Shown: positions 33,769 through 42,500 of the stretch, piece after piece
How the letters are laid out: every line of letters begins with the position of its first letter
How positions within the stretch are numbered: position 1 is the first letter of the stretch
Source: Eubacteriales bacterium
GTDB taxonomy: Bacteria; Bacillota; Clostridia; Lachnospirales; Lachnospiraceae
DNA length: 49,172 nt
NCBI GenBank assembly: GCA_030531385.1
Contig: JAUNNP010000005.1
Span: forward strand, 1 to 49,172
Direction of reading: 5' to 3'
Program-made: the position numbers and the translations under genes
The notes under the pieces: generated by a model
Seen by the model: the letters and a program-made list of their open reading frames with translations, nothing else
Told to the model about the DNA's origin: nothing
Databases searched by the model: none

Positions 33769-34837
33769 GGCGTTCCTCCTCCATCATCTCAAGAAATTTA
33801 TTGAACAAAAATTCTGTGTCCTTAGGGCCGCCGCAGGCCTCCGGATGGAACTGCACGGTAAAGCACTTCTTTCCCGGATATTCCATACCCTCACAGCTTC
33901 CGTCATTGGCATTTGCAAAAATTTCCTTTCCGACTCCCTTGAGGCTCTCGGAAACGACCGCATAGTTGTGGTTCTGGCTCGTGATAAATGTCCGCGATCC
34001 GTCGTCCTTCCTTACCGGCTGGTTCGCGCCGTGATGCCCGTATTTAAGCTTCATCGTGCTGCCGCCCATGGCAAGCGCGGTAAGCTGATGTCCAAGGCAA
34101 ATGCCGAATATGGGCAGCCTGCCTACAAGCTTTTTGATCTGCTCAATGCAGAATGTATTCTCGGCCGGATCTCCCGGGCCGTTTGAAAGCATTATGCCGT
34201 CTGGCGCTGATTTTAAAATCTCCTCGGCAGTCGTGGTATGCGGCACCGCAGTCACGGTGCAGCCTCTCTTTGTAAGGCATCTGATGATATTCATTTTTGC
34301 GCCGTAATCGATCAGTGTGACCTTATATTTTTCGCTGCCCTCAGCCTTAAATACGGCTGTCTCGGTCATTCCTACCTCGTCAACGACCCTTGTTACCGCA
34401 TAGCTCTCTATTGCAGCCATATCTTCCGCTGTTGGCGGAGCGCTGAGGATTGCCGCATTCATACATCCCTTTTCCCTGATGATACGTGTAAGCTCCCTTG
34501 TGTCTATGCCTGCGATTCCGGGTATGCCCTTTTTTCTGAGATATTCATCAAGACCATATTGTGAACGAAAATTAGAAGGCGCATCGCAGATCTCTCTTAC
34601 GATATACCCCTTCGCAAATGTATCACCTTCAAAGTCCTCTTCTATTACGCCATAGTTTCCTATAAGCGGGAATGTCTGTGTAATTATTTGTCCGGCATAG
34701 CTCGGGTCTGTAAGTGTCTCAAGATAGCCCTCGACTCCGGTGGTGAATACGATCTCACCGATAGAGTCTGTTTCGGCACCTATTCTCTGTCCCTCAAATA
34801 CTTTGCCGTTATTCAGAACAAGATAAGCTTTTTTCAT
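33761..34837 (-). CDS. carA: Carbamoyl-phosphate synthase small chain (glutaminase)
   Basis: A 358-residue class I glutamine amidotransferase subunit that supplies ammonia to CarB. The N-terminal CarA domain is followed by the GATase domain with the nucleophilic Cys in FGICLGHQ (near residue 245) and the His of VQFHPEA near residue 330. The ATG follows GAGG by six bases and a promoter with a leader of about 116 bases. The last codons contain the ribosome site for carB and overlap it by eight bases, so subunit production is coupled. Confidence 0.97.
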   Translation of the reverse strand: MKKAYLVLNNGKVFEGQRIGAETDSIGEIVFTTGVEGYLETLTDPSYAGQIITQTFPLIGNYGVIEEDFEGDTFAKGYIVREICDAPSNFRSQYGLDEYLRKKGIPGIAGIDTRELTRIIREKGCMNAAILSAPPTAEDMAAIESYAVTRVVDEVGMTETAVFKAEGSEKYKVTLIDYGAKMNIIRCLTKRGCTVTAVPHTTTAEEILKSAPDGIMLSNGPGDPAENTFCIEQIKKLVGRLPIFGICLGHQLTALAMGGSTMKLKYGHHGANQPVRKDDGSRTFITSQNHNYAVVSESLKGVGKEIFANANDGSCEGMEYPGKKCFTVQFHPEACGGPKDTEFLFNKFLEMMEEERHA

Positions 34838-34960
34838 TTAGTACCTCACAAAAAGAAAAAGAGTCCCAGCAGACGCTGTTACCCCCTTGTAACTACTTCC
34901 CTTTTATTATTCATATTTACGACATAAAGCATTAAAACCAAATGTCATTTTTTCCTAGCT

Positions 34961-34989
34961 ATACTAACAAAGATATGCCTTTAATGCAA
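34961..34989 (-). promoter_or_regulatory. Sigma-A promoter of carA
   Basis: On the minus strand TTGCAT (34984-34989), 17 bases, TAGTAT (34961-34966). The predicted transcript starts about 116 bases before the carA ATG. Confidence 0.75.
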
Positions 34990-35060
34990 GCAGAATTTGA
35001 GCCGGTTGAAGGAATATTTTTTAGCTATTTTGCATATTTATGCAACGATTGGCTGTTATA

Positions 35061-35141
35061 AGACATCTCTGCATGCATTCGCAATCCGCGCTTCGCGCTT
35101 CTTGCTCATGCATGGGATGTCTGCTAATCAGACATCCCATG
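35061..35141. repeat. Overlapping, mutually exclusive hairpins
   Basis: CATGGGATGTCTG (35111-35123) pairs perfectly with CAGACATCCCATG (35129-35141). The same left arm can instead pair with AGACATC...CATGCAT..GCAA starting at 35061, with GATGTCT at 35116-35122 as the shared element. The outer hairpin encloses a small GCGCTTCGCGC stem. Confidence 0.6.
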
Positions 35142-35199
35142 AAGACAAAAAAACTTCTCATTCGAAAGTAAACTTTCGCCTGAGAAGTTTTTTGTCTTC
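35141..35199 (-). terminator. Strong terminator after the L,D-transpeptidase gene
   Basis: GAAGACAAAAAA plus CTTCTCA (35141-35160) pairs with TGAGAAG plus TTTTTTGTCTTC (35181-35199), with an inner CGAAAG/CTTTCG stem. On the minus strand the inner stem is followed by seven Ts. The structure is nearly symmetrical and could work in both directions. Confidence 0.85.
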
Positions 35200-35219
35200 A
35201 CAGAGATATGACTAGTTAC

Positions 35220-36047
35220 TTAATTGTGCACGTACACAGGCATGCCCACGTAGGAAATGCTGAACAGGCGCTCCGCCCTGTCATACGGCATGTTCACGCA
35301 GCCGTGCGAGCCGCCTGTCTGATAAATAGTGCCGCCGTAGCTGTTTCTCCAGGAATCCGCGTCATGAAGTCCGATCGCCCGGTTGAAGGGCATCCAGAAA
35401 TTAACAAAGGCGGCATACCGCGAACCGTTATCATTCGTGCCGCGAAGCGTCCTGTTTCTCTCCTTGCTGTAAATGCTGTATGTGCCGGTCGGTGTGCTGT
35501 GTCCCGCTGAAACATTTCCCGTAACACAGGGAGATACCATAACGAGCTCAGTGCCCTGATAAACATATATCGTCTGCTCCGGAATAACGACCTCCACGCA
35601 GGTCCTGTCTCCGTAAGGATTGGGCCTTACCACATCATAGGTCCATGGATTCTTCGGGCCCTTCTTTACTCCGTTTTCATCAACAGAATGTCCGTCAGGA
35701 GTATCCTCCGAAGCATACATAGCACCAAGAGGATGTGCCTCAGTGTCAGCCTCGGAAAGGTAATACTGCTTGCCATCAACAGTCTGCCAGCCGGTAAGCA
35801 TTATTCCATTTTCATTAAAGCGATACCAGTGACCATCTACCAGTTCCCAGCAGTTTGCTATATTGGCACCGTTCTTCTGATATACCCAGCTTCCGTCCTC
35901 CTGCGCACGCCATCCGCCGCCGGGACCTGCGCCGGTAGTCTCATAGGCTATAATAACATTTGTGCCGTCAGCATATGCAGTCCCGCAAAAAGCAAGAAGC
36001 AGCATCACTGCCATAACTGTTCTGATCAATACTTTTCTGAATTTCAT
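35220..36047 (-). CDS. Exported L,D-transpeptidase (YkuD) with cell-wall-binding repeats
   Basis: A 275-residue exported protein. A signal peptide (about 26 residues, ending near GTAYA) is followed by two choline-binding-type repeats (CWELVDGHWYRFNENG and GWQTVDGKQYYL) at about residues 55-95, then a YkuD catalytic domain ending in SHGCVNM with the nucleophilic Cys near residue 250. It would form or modify 3-3 peptidoglycan cross-links or anchor proteins. ATG at 36047 is preferred because AGGAG is eleven bases upstream; an ATG three codons earlier is only two bases from it. Its neighbours are unrelated, so it is probably a single-gene unit. No promoter is clear. Confidence 0.92.
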   Translation of the reverse strand: MKFRKVLIRTVMAVMLLLAFCGTAYADGTNVIIAYETTGAGPGGGWRAQEDGSWVYQKNGANIANCWELVDGHWYRFNENGIMLTGWQTVDGKQYYLSEADTEAHPLGAMYASEDTPDGHSVDENGVKKGPKNPWTYDVVRPNPYGDRTCVEVVIPEQTIYVYQGTELVMVSPCVTGNVSAGHSTPTGTYSIYSKERNRTLRGTNDNGSRYAAFVNFWMPFNRAIGLHDADSWRNSYGGTIYQTGGSHGCVNMPYDRAERLFSISYVGMPVYVHN

Positions 36048-36075
36048 AATGCTCATTACTCCTGAAAAAATTATA

Positions 36076-36103
36076 CGGGGGGCCGGCGAATACCGGTCCC
36101 CCG
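36076..36103 (-). terminator. Terminator after the ilvD-family gene
   Basis: CGGGGGGCCGG (36076-36086) pairs with CCGGTCCCCCG (36093-36103), one G-T pair included, over a six-base loop. On the minus strand TATAATTTTTT follows. Confidence 0.75.
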
Positions 36104-36120
36104 CTGATTAAAACCTGTAA

Positions 36121-37833
36121 TTAAAGATTGACCTCTGCCTTTGAGAAGATCTGCTCCTCATCGATGACCGCACCCTTAGATGCTGAAGAAGCGATCTTAG
36201 AGTAGAGTCTTAAGTATCCGTTAGGAATTTCCTTGGCAGGTCTCTTCCAGCTCTTTCTTCTTTCTGCGAACTCCTCAGCGGTTACGCTTGTAGCCTCAAG
36301 GATACCGTTCATAACATCAAGATGGATGGTGTCGCCGTCCTGAAGAAGAGCAAGCGGGCCGCCGTCAGCTGCCTCAGGTGAGATATGTCCAACGAAGCAT
36401 CCGTTGTTGGTGCCTGAGAAACGACCGTCTGTGATAAGTGCTGTGCACTTATTGAGACCCTGGCCATAGAGATACTTCATAGCCTTGTACATCTCTCTCA
36501 TGCCCGGACCTCCCTTAGGTCCCTCATATCTTACAACTACTACATGACCCGGCTTAACCTTACCTGCAAGGATAGCCTCCTCTGCATCCTCCTCACAGTC
36601 AAAGCAGATAGCTGTACCTGTGAAGTCATACATGCAAGGATCATAAGCACCCGGCTTTGTGATACCTGTATCAGGACAGATATTTCCGTGAAGAACTGCG
36701 ATACCGCCTGTAGGAGCGAATGGATTCTCTCTTGTCTTGATAAGATCAGGATTCTCAGGATAAATGAACTTAGCTTTATCAAGGCACTCTCCAAGTGTGC
36801 ATGCATCAACTGTCATAACACTGGTGTCAAGAAGATCGCCAAGGTTTCTCATAACTCTCTGCATACCGCCGGCCTTATAGAAGTCCTCAAGTGAGAAATC
36901 AGATGCAGGATAAATACGTGCAAGCTGCGGAGTCTTCTTATTGTACTCGTCAAATACATCGATAACGTTCCAGTCCTTGATTCCTGCCTCGATAGCGATA
37001 GCCGGAAGGTGGAGACATGCATTTGTTGATCCGCAAACAGACATTGTAGCAATGATAGAGTTGGTGATAGATGCCTTTGTAATGATATCTCTTGGGCGGA
37101 TATCCTTATTTGCAAGCTCTACTACCTTCTGTCCTGTCTTGAATGCATATCTTAATCTGTCAGCATAAACAGCAGGAACTACTGCGCTGCCTGAAAGTGA
37201 CATACCAAGAGCCTCAATAGCGCAGCCCATAGTGTTTGCTGTTCCGAAGAATGAACATGATCCGCAGCCCGGGCAGCATGCGTCTACAAGTGTATCAAGC
37301 TCATCCTGACTGATCTTGCCTGCTGAAAGCATACCCATAGCCTCGTCAGGAGCTGTACCGTCTGACTTTCTGCCATCAAACTCGATACCGCTGAGCATCG
37401 GACCACCGTTGATAAGAATAGCCGGAATGTTAAGTCTTGCAGCTGCCATGATCATACCGGGTACGATCTTGTCGCAGGATGCAAGAAGAACAACTGCATC
37501 AAGCTGATGAGCCTGAACCATAAGCTCTACTGAGTCGCAGATGATCTCACGTGAAGGAAGGATGTAGCTCATGCCGATATGTCCCTGAGCGATACCATCG
37601 CAGCAGGCCATAACGCCGAACTCGCAGGCTGTACCGCCGGCCTCGTAAATACCCCTCTTTACGTACTCGGCAACCTGATTAAGATTGTAGTGACCGGGAA
37701 CCAGCTGGTTCCATGAATTGGCGATACCGACTCTCGGCTTCTTTGCTGCAAGCTCGTCATCTGAGTATCCCATTGCCTTGAAGTAGCCCTTATATGAGAG
37801 CTGCATCAGGTCTGCACTTCTGAAATGCGCCAT
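36121..37833 (-). CDS. ilvD: IlvD/Edd-family dihydroxy-acid dehydratase
   Basis: A 570-residue iron-sulfur dehydratase. Family marks are the cysteine motifs ACCDG and CCPGCGSC, the MSLSGS segment and the C-terminal ITDGRFSGTNNGCFVGHISPEA. IlvD turns 2,3-dihydroxy-isovalerate into 2-ketoisovalerate for branched-chain amino acids. Relatives act on sugar acids, and with no other ilv gene nearby that option stays open. The ATG at 37833 is chosen because AGGGGG lies five bases upstream; the open frame extends 39 codons further without a ribosome site. The long leader is highly structured (see 37885-37995). It is likely monocistronic. Confidence 0.85.
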   Translation of the reverse strand: MAHFRSADLMQLSYKGYFKAMGYSDDELAAKKPRVGIANSWNQLVPGHYNLNQVAEYVKRGIYEAGGTACEFGVMACCDGIAQGHIGMSYILPSREIICDSVELMVQAHQLDAVVLLASCDKIVPGMIMAAARLNIPAILINGGPMLSGIEFDGRKSDGTAPDEAMGMLSAGKISQDELDTLVDACCPGCGSCSFFGTANTMGCAIEALGMSLSGSAVVPAVYADRLRYAFKTGQKVVELANKDIRPRDIITKASITNSIIATMSVCGSTNACLHLPAIAIEAGIKDWNVIDVFDEYNKKTPQLARIYPASDFSLEDFYKAGGMQRVMRNLGDLLDTSVMTVDACTLGECLDKAKFIYPENPDLIKTRENPFAPTGGIAVLHGNICPDTGITKPGAYDPCMYDFTGTAICFDCEEDAEEAILAGKVKPGHVVVVRYEGPKGGPGMREMYKAMKYLYGQGLNKCTALITDGRFSGTNNGCFVGHISPEAADGGPLALLQDGDTIHLDVMNGILEATSVTAEEFAERRKSWKRPAKEIPNGYLRLYSKIASSASKGAVIDEEQIFSKAEVNL

Positions 37834-37884
37834 ATTTACCCCCTGAAATACTAATATTTGTATCTGATTTTTCAAAAAAGCCTC

Positions 37885-37915
37885 TGTATGTTCGAAAATT
37901 TTTGTCCAACATACA
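37885..37915. promoter_or_regulatory. Inverted repeat in the ilvD leader
   Basis: TGTATGTT (37885-37892) and AACATACA (37908-37915) form a perfect 8-bp inverted repeat, 15-base spacer, about 52 bases upstream of the start codon. It could be an operator or an RNA hairpin. Confidence 0.5.
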
Positions 37916-37937
37916 CAATTAGAATAACATAAATCAG

Positions 37938-37995
37938 CATCAAATGCCACTTTTGTTTATGAATTATCTTCAGTTAAAAGTGTACAAGTTTGATG
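37938..37995 (-). other. Long hairpin in the ilvD leader
   Basis: CATCAAA and CACTTTT (37938-37944, 37948-37954) pair with AAAAGTG and TTTGATG (37976-37982, 37989-37995): two 7-bp stems separated by an internal loop. Confidence 0.5.
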
Positions 37996-38032
37996 GCAAT
38001 TTTTGTTTATTTCTTATATCAGATTCGTGAAA

Positions 38033-38062
38033 ATATTATCAATATTGTTATTTAATTGTCAA
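38033..38062 (-). promoter_or_regulatory. Predicted ilvD promoter
   Basis: On the minus strand a perfect TTGACA (38057-38062) is followed after 18 bases by TAATAT (38033-38038), giving a leader of about 190 bases. Confidence 0.65.
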
Positions 38063-38129
38063 GCACTTATTTAAGGACATACACTGCCGCTTTTTAAAGA
38101 CATGCACAGCAACTGTCTGCCCCCGCAGA

Positions 38130-38696
38130 TCAGCCTTCAAAAACGACCTCATCCATAACTATATCATGCTCATCACAGGGCACATCATCAAGCAGCTGTC
38201 TTCCGTAGACCAGCATAAGCTTTTTCATTTTCCTGCCCTCAAGGAAACGGTCGTAATAGCCGGCTCCGTGCCCGAGCCTCTGTCCATCCCTGGCAGCGGC
38301 AACACAGGGAACAAAGGCTACGGCTGATTCCGAATCAAATTCAGACACAGCTGTTGGTCCGATCTCAGCTTTAGGCTCCAATATATCATAGTACCCCGGG
38401 ACCAGGTCATCCATCGAGGTAAGTCTTATGGCCTCCATTATTCCGCCGCCAAGGCATCTTGGCACATACACCTTTTTACCAAGCTCAAAGGCCTTATCAA
38501 TAATTTTGGCCGTATCGGGTTCGGTCGGCATTGATACAAATATGAAAATGCTGTCCGCTCCGATAAATGCAGGATGCTTAATACATTTCTCCGCAATAAT
38601 GTCAGATGCCGCCTTCTTATACTCAGGAGTCATCTGCATATTGATTTCCTTTACCTGTTTCCTTACTTCCTTCTTGGCATTATCCGCCTGACTCAT
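38130..38696 (-). CDS. 5-formyltetrahydrofolate cyclo-ligase
   Basis: A 188-residue enzyme (FthC/YgfA/MTHFS family) that converts 5-formyl-THF to 5,10-methenyl-THF using ATP. The C-terminal signature GHGAGYYDRFLE is clear, as is the N-terminal KKEVRKQVK helix region. I chose ATG at 38696 because AAGGAG is seven bases before it. An upstream in-frame ATG at 38753, which overlaps the ylmH stop, would add nineteen residues but has no ribosome site. It is the last gene of the glycogen-led transcript, an odd place for one-carbon metabolism. Confidence 0.93.
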   Translation of the reverse strand: MSQADNAKKEVRKQVKEINMQMTPEYKKAASDIIAEKCIKHPAFIGADSIFIFVSMPTEPDTAKIIDKAFELGKKVYVPRCLGGGIMEAIRLTSMDDLVPGYYDILEPKAEIGPTAVSEFDSESAVAFVPCVAAARDGQRLGHGAGYYDRFLEGRKMKKLMLVYGRQLLDDVPCDEHDIVMDEVVFEG

Positions 38697-38749
38697 CTTC
38701 ATTCTCCTTCCCGGATTTTTCATACTTATGATACGGCCTGCTGCGTGCT

Positions 38750-39556
38750 TCATACAAATTTTCTTATATCAGCAAAAAGCCGTCCCTTTTTTGAGCTTCC
38801 GCTTATACCGTCATATATGAATTTACCGCTTCCGCGGACCGATACTCTGTCTCCTGCTTTAAGGAGCTTCCCCGCAGAGGTTACGGTAACACCGTTAATA
38901 AATACCCTTTCGGCCGCTATCACATCGGTGGCCTTTCCCCTCGATACACGATATACCGCGGCGATCACTGCGTCCGCACGTTCGGATGCTATATTGACCT
39001 CCAGCTCCTCAAATTCAGGCTGCACACTGATATCTGCCGTCTCAACTATCTCGCAGCTTACATTGGTGTGTCTGACCTTGGTAAGCTCACGTGCAATAAG
39101 CTCTGACATTTCCCTTAGTACAAAGACATAGGCCGCGGCCGGGACGTGACCCGCATCAGGGCTTCCGGCAGAATCGGATGCGCTTCCCCTGTCTATAAGT
39201 ATATCACCTATGCATTCGCGTTCAATTCCAAGATTCATAAGCGCGCCGAGATAATCGCGGTGAGTAAGCTCATCCGAAAATCTCGCATTTACAGGAGTAA
39301 CCTTTACGGCGCATATCCTTTCAGCCTCAGCTTCTTCCCTATCCATATAATCCGGCAGAAAAAATGCCGCCGCTCTTTCAGCCTCACCGTGACCTCCGCT
39401 AAGAAAATGCATAGGGCTCATAAATCCGCGTGCGGCACTATGATAGATATTTTGTTCATCCAATGCAAGAAAACCGCATACCTTAAGAATATTTCTCTCG
39501 TATGCGGTCCTGTCTGCATCCAGTATCCTTCTTTTCAGAATTTCCCTGTCATCCAT
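38750..39556 (-). CDS. S4-domain RNA-binding protein, YlmH-like
   Basis: A 268-residue protein of the YlmH family. The N-terminal and middle parts (RDYLGALMNLGIERECIGDIL) match the YlmH core, and the C-terminal S4 domain (residues 185-255, SRGKATDVIAAERVFINGVTV) binds RNA. YlmH is normally linked to cell division or ribosome quality control genes, not to glycogen enzymes. It begins five bases after the GH13-GH77 stop, with no clear Shine-Dalgarno site, so translation is probably coupled to the gene before it. Confidence 0.9.
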   Translation of the reverse strand: MDDREILKRRILDADRTAYERNILKVCGFLALDEQNIYHSAARGFMSPMHFLSGGHGEAERAAAFFLPDYMDREEAEAERICAVKVTPVNARFSDELTHRDYLGALMNLGIERECIGDILIDRGSASDSAGSPDAGHVPAAAYVFVLREMSELIARELTKVRHTNVSCEIVETADISVQPEFEELEVNIASERADAVIAAVYRVSRGKATDVIAAERVFINGVTVTSAGKLLKAGDRVSVRGSGKFIYDGISGSSKKGRLFADIRKFV

Positions 39557-39561
39557 GCAAT

Positions 39562-42500
39562 TTAGTTTTTCTGTATGTTCCAGAAGATCGGTTCCGGAGC
39601 CTGCCAGTTCCAGTTTTCACCAACGGTTCCCGGCTTATTCATTCTTGCGGAATTATCAAGTCCGAGGAGGTCCTGAAGCGGAACTATGCGTATGAACGCG
39701 GGGCACTTGTAAAAGTCTTTAAGAAGCTTTTCATATAAAAGACGGTATTCCTTTTCATACTCAGCATCAACTATTTTTTGTGCCTCAGCATTAACAGAAA
39801 CATTTACCTTTGTTCCGGCATTGCTTCCGTCACCGGCGGTGATTCCCAGCCTTTCATCGACCTTTGACTCTACCTCATACTTATACCGTCCCATACACCA
39901 GCCAAAAAGTGTCTCGTTGTCATGCGTTCCGGTATAGGCTATCCTGTCGGCCGCAGGAGTATATCCGTAGATCGGATCACTGTCATAAAACTCCATGATG
40001 TCCATTCCGGGGAAGCCTGTGGTTATGATGAGTGAGCGGACTCCCGGTGTGATAAAGCCAAGATCCTCCGCGATAACAGGGAGCGGTCCGAACTTTTCAT
40101 AAGCTTTTTCAAAAAGATCCCTGCCCGGTCCTTCCTTCCAGCTTCCCTCTGAGGACTTCTTTCCGCCCGGAACTGCCCAATAAGCCTCAAAGCCTCTGAA
40201 ATGATCAAGTCTTACTATGTCATAGAGGCTGAACGCACGCTTAAAGCGATTCATCCACCAGCTGTAGCCGTCCTTCTTCATCAGATCCCAGCGGTATAAA
40301 GGATTGCCCCAGAGCTGTCCATCCGGACTGAAATTGTCAGGCGGTACTCCGGCAACCATTCCGTCTGCCTTAGACTCTGACTCCGAAAGAGTAAACATTT
40401 CCGGATACTGCCATGCGTCAGCCGAATCCTCAGCCACATAAATAGGAATGTCACCGATTATCCTGATGTCAAGACTCCTCGCGTACTTTCTTATCTCATC
40501 CCATGATTTAGAGAACATATACTGGCAGTATCTGTAAAAGTCAGCCGTATCAGCGAGCTTTTTGTCGTCCCAAAGAGCATTGCTGTAGGACCTGTATTTG
40601 TCTTCCCAGCTCCTCCAGGATGTATCCTCGGGTTTTTCCGCAGGTCTTTCCTTAAGCTTGTCTCTTCTCCTGTCCTTATCCTTCTGCTTATTCTTCCCTG
40701 CATACATGTCCTTCAGTGCCATAAACATGGCATAGCCGTCGATCCAGTCTGCATTTTCATGGATAAATATCTCAAATTCATCGCCGGATGCGTCATATCC
40801 CGATGCCGGAAGTATCTTTCCGGAAACAAGGCGGTATACCTCATACTGCTTCCTGAGTTCGTCCATCGAATAAGGTACAAGGTCAAGATTGCCTGCAAAT
40901 GCCGACGATCCCGCATATGGACTTCCTGTAAAGTCAGTCGGATTGAGCGGAAGTATCTGCCAGTACTTTTCACCATGCTTCTTAAGCTGGTCCAGGAATT
41001 TAAACACATTAGGGCCTATGACCCCTTTTTTTCCGCCATTTGGAAGACTGGTCACATGGCAGAGCACTCCCGTACCCGGTTCAAGCTGCTGCCCGAGGCG
41101 CTGCTTTGGTGAAAAATAAATAATAGCGGAGCCTGTACCGTTAAGCGTAACGCTGACAGTCTTTTCCCCGGAAGTATAGATCCCTCCGCCTATAAGATCC
41201 GCAGCAAATTCTCCGAGATTCGGGATCTCAACAGTATGCGCTTCACTCTGACTTCTGTTTATAAGGACCGTAACAGACTCCTGTCCGAGAGTCCTTGTGC
41301 AGCCTATGACATCCTTGCCTGAGAAGAACGGTCTGAAATCGCCCTCAGTAAATATCCTGTGCGACCTGCGTATACCTATGGCATTGTCATAGATAGTCCT
41401 GCAGTCTTTATCTCCTCCGTCCCACGGGAACTGCCTGCGGTTATAAGGATCCGTATACCCCTCAACACCGATCTCATCCCCGTAGTAGATGCACGGAACT
41501 CCGGGCATCGTCATTTGCATAAGTGCCGCAAGCCACAGCCTGCCCTTCGCAAGTCCGCGCTTATCCTCAGGAAGCTTATAGCTCCTCTTTTCCTCTTCTG
41601 TCAGTGCATCCGGGTCCGGAGCATCGCCTAAGATGCTGAAGATCCTCATGCGATCATGGCTTCCGATCAGGTTGAGATTAGAATAAAAGGCCTCCTTAGG
41701 ATAGTTCTCAAGAAGGCTGTAGAGAGACTCGCATAAGTCCTCTGCGTCGATCTTGCCTGTAATATAACGGTAAACACCGTCCCTGAACGGATAATTCATG
41801 ACGCAGTCAAGCTCTTCACCCTGGAAATATTTGCGCTTTACACCATAGCTTTCCTTGTTTGAGGCATCCTCCCAGACTTCACCCAGAAGAAGGGAGTCGG
41901 CATTTTCCTCAAGCATAGCCTTCTTAATGCCGGCAATAAATTCATCCGGAAGTTCATCGGCAACATCGAGCCTCCAGCCCTTTGCGCCAAGCTTCATCCA
42001 CTTTCTGACTACTGAATCTTTTCCGCCATAGATGAATTTCTGATAGTCAGCATTGTCCTCCTTAATATCCGGAAGGTCACCTACTCCCCACCAGCTGTCA
42101 TAGCCGTCCGGCACCTCAGGATTGAACTTATACCAGTCTCTGTATACTGAGTCCTCACTCTGATAAGCGCCGATGCTGTCATAATTTCCGTATTTATTAA
42201 AGTAAATGCTGTCGCAGCCGGTATGATTGAATACTCCGTCAAGAATGACTGACATGCCAAGCTTATCCGCCTCTTCACAAAGAGCCTTGAAATCTTCTTC
42301 TGTTCCAAGAAGCGGGTCGATATTCATGTAATTTGCGGTATCATACCTGTGGTTGCTTGCTGCCTCAAAAATAGGATTGAGATATATAATAGTAGCTCCA
42401 AGGTCTCGGATATACTGAAGCTTCTCCCTGATTCCATTCAGTGTTCCGCCATAGAAATCCCAGGCAGCAATGCTGCCATCCTTCTTTTTATCATATCCGA

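Larger units (their letters stand above)
34838..35219. other. 382-base intergenic region between ldt and carA
   Basis: No gene is seen here. From high to low coordinates it holds the ldt terminator (35141-35199), two mutually exclusive hairpins (35061-35141), the carA promoter (34961-34989) and the carA leader, which contains a small GTTAC/GTAAC stem and a pyrimidine-rich stretch close to the start codon. Confidence 0.7.

Noticed and set aside
34838..34960. PyrR-type or other attenuator in the carA leader
   Set aside because: Small stems near the start codon and a pyrimidine run exist, but I could not identify a PyrR-binding consensus or a stable terminator followed by a clean T-run.
37834..37950. 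Thirty-nine-codon N-terminal extension of the IlvD-family protein
   Set aside because: The extension has no ribosome site and no family similarity, whereas AGGGGG stands correctly before the ATG at 37833.
37834..38062. T-box or known BCAA riboswitch in the ilvD leader
   Set aside because: No T-box consensus and no terminator/antiterminator pair with a U-run could be found; only unassigned hairpins are claimed.
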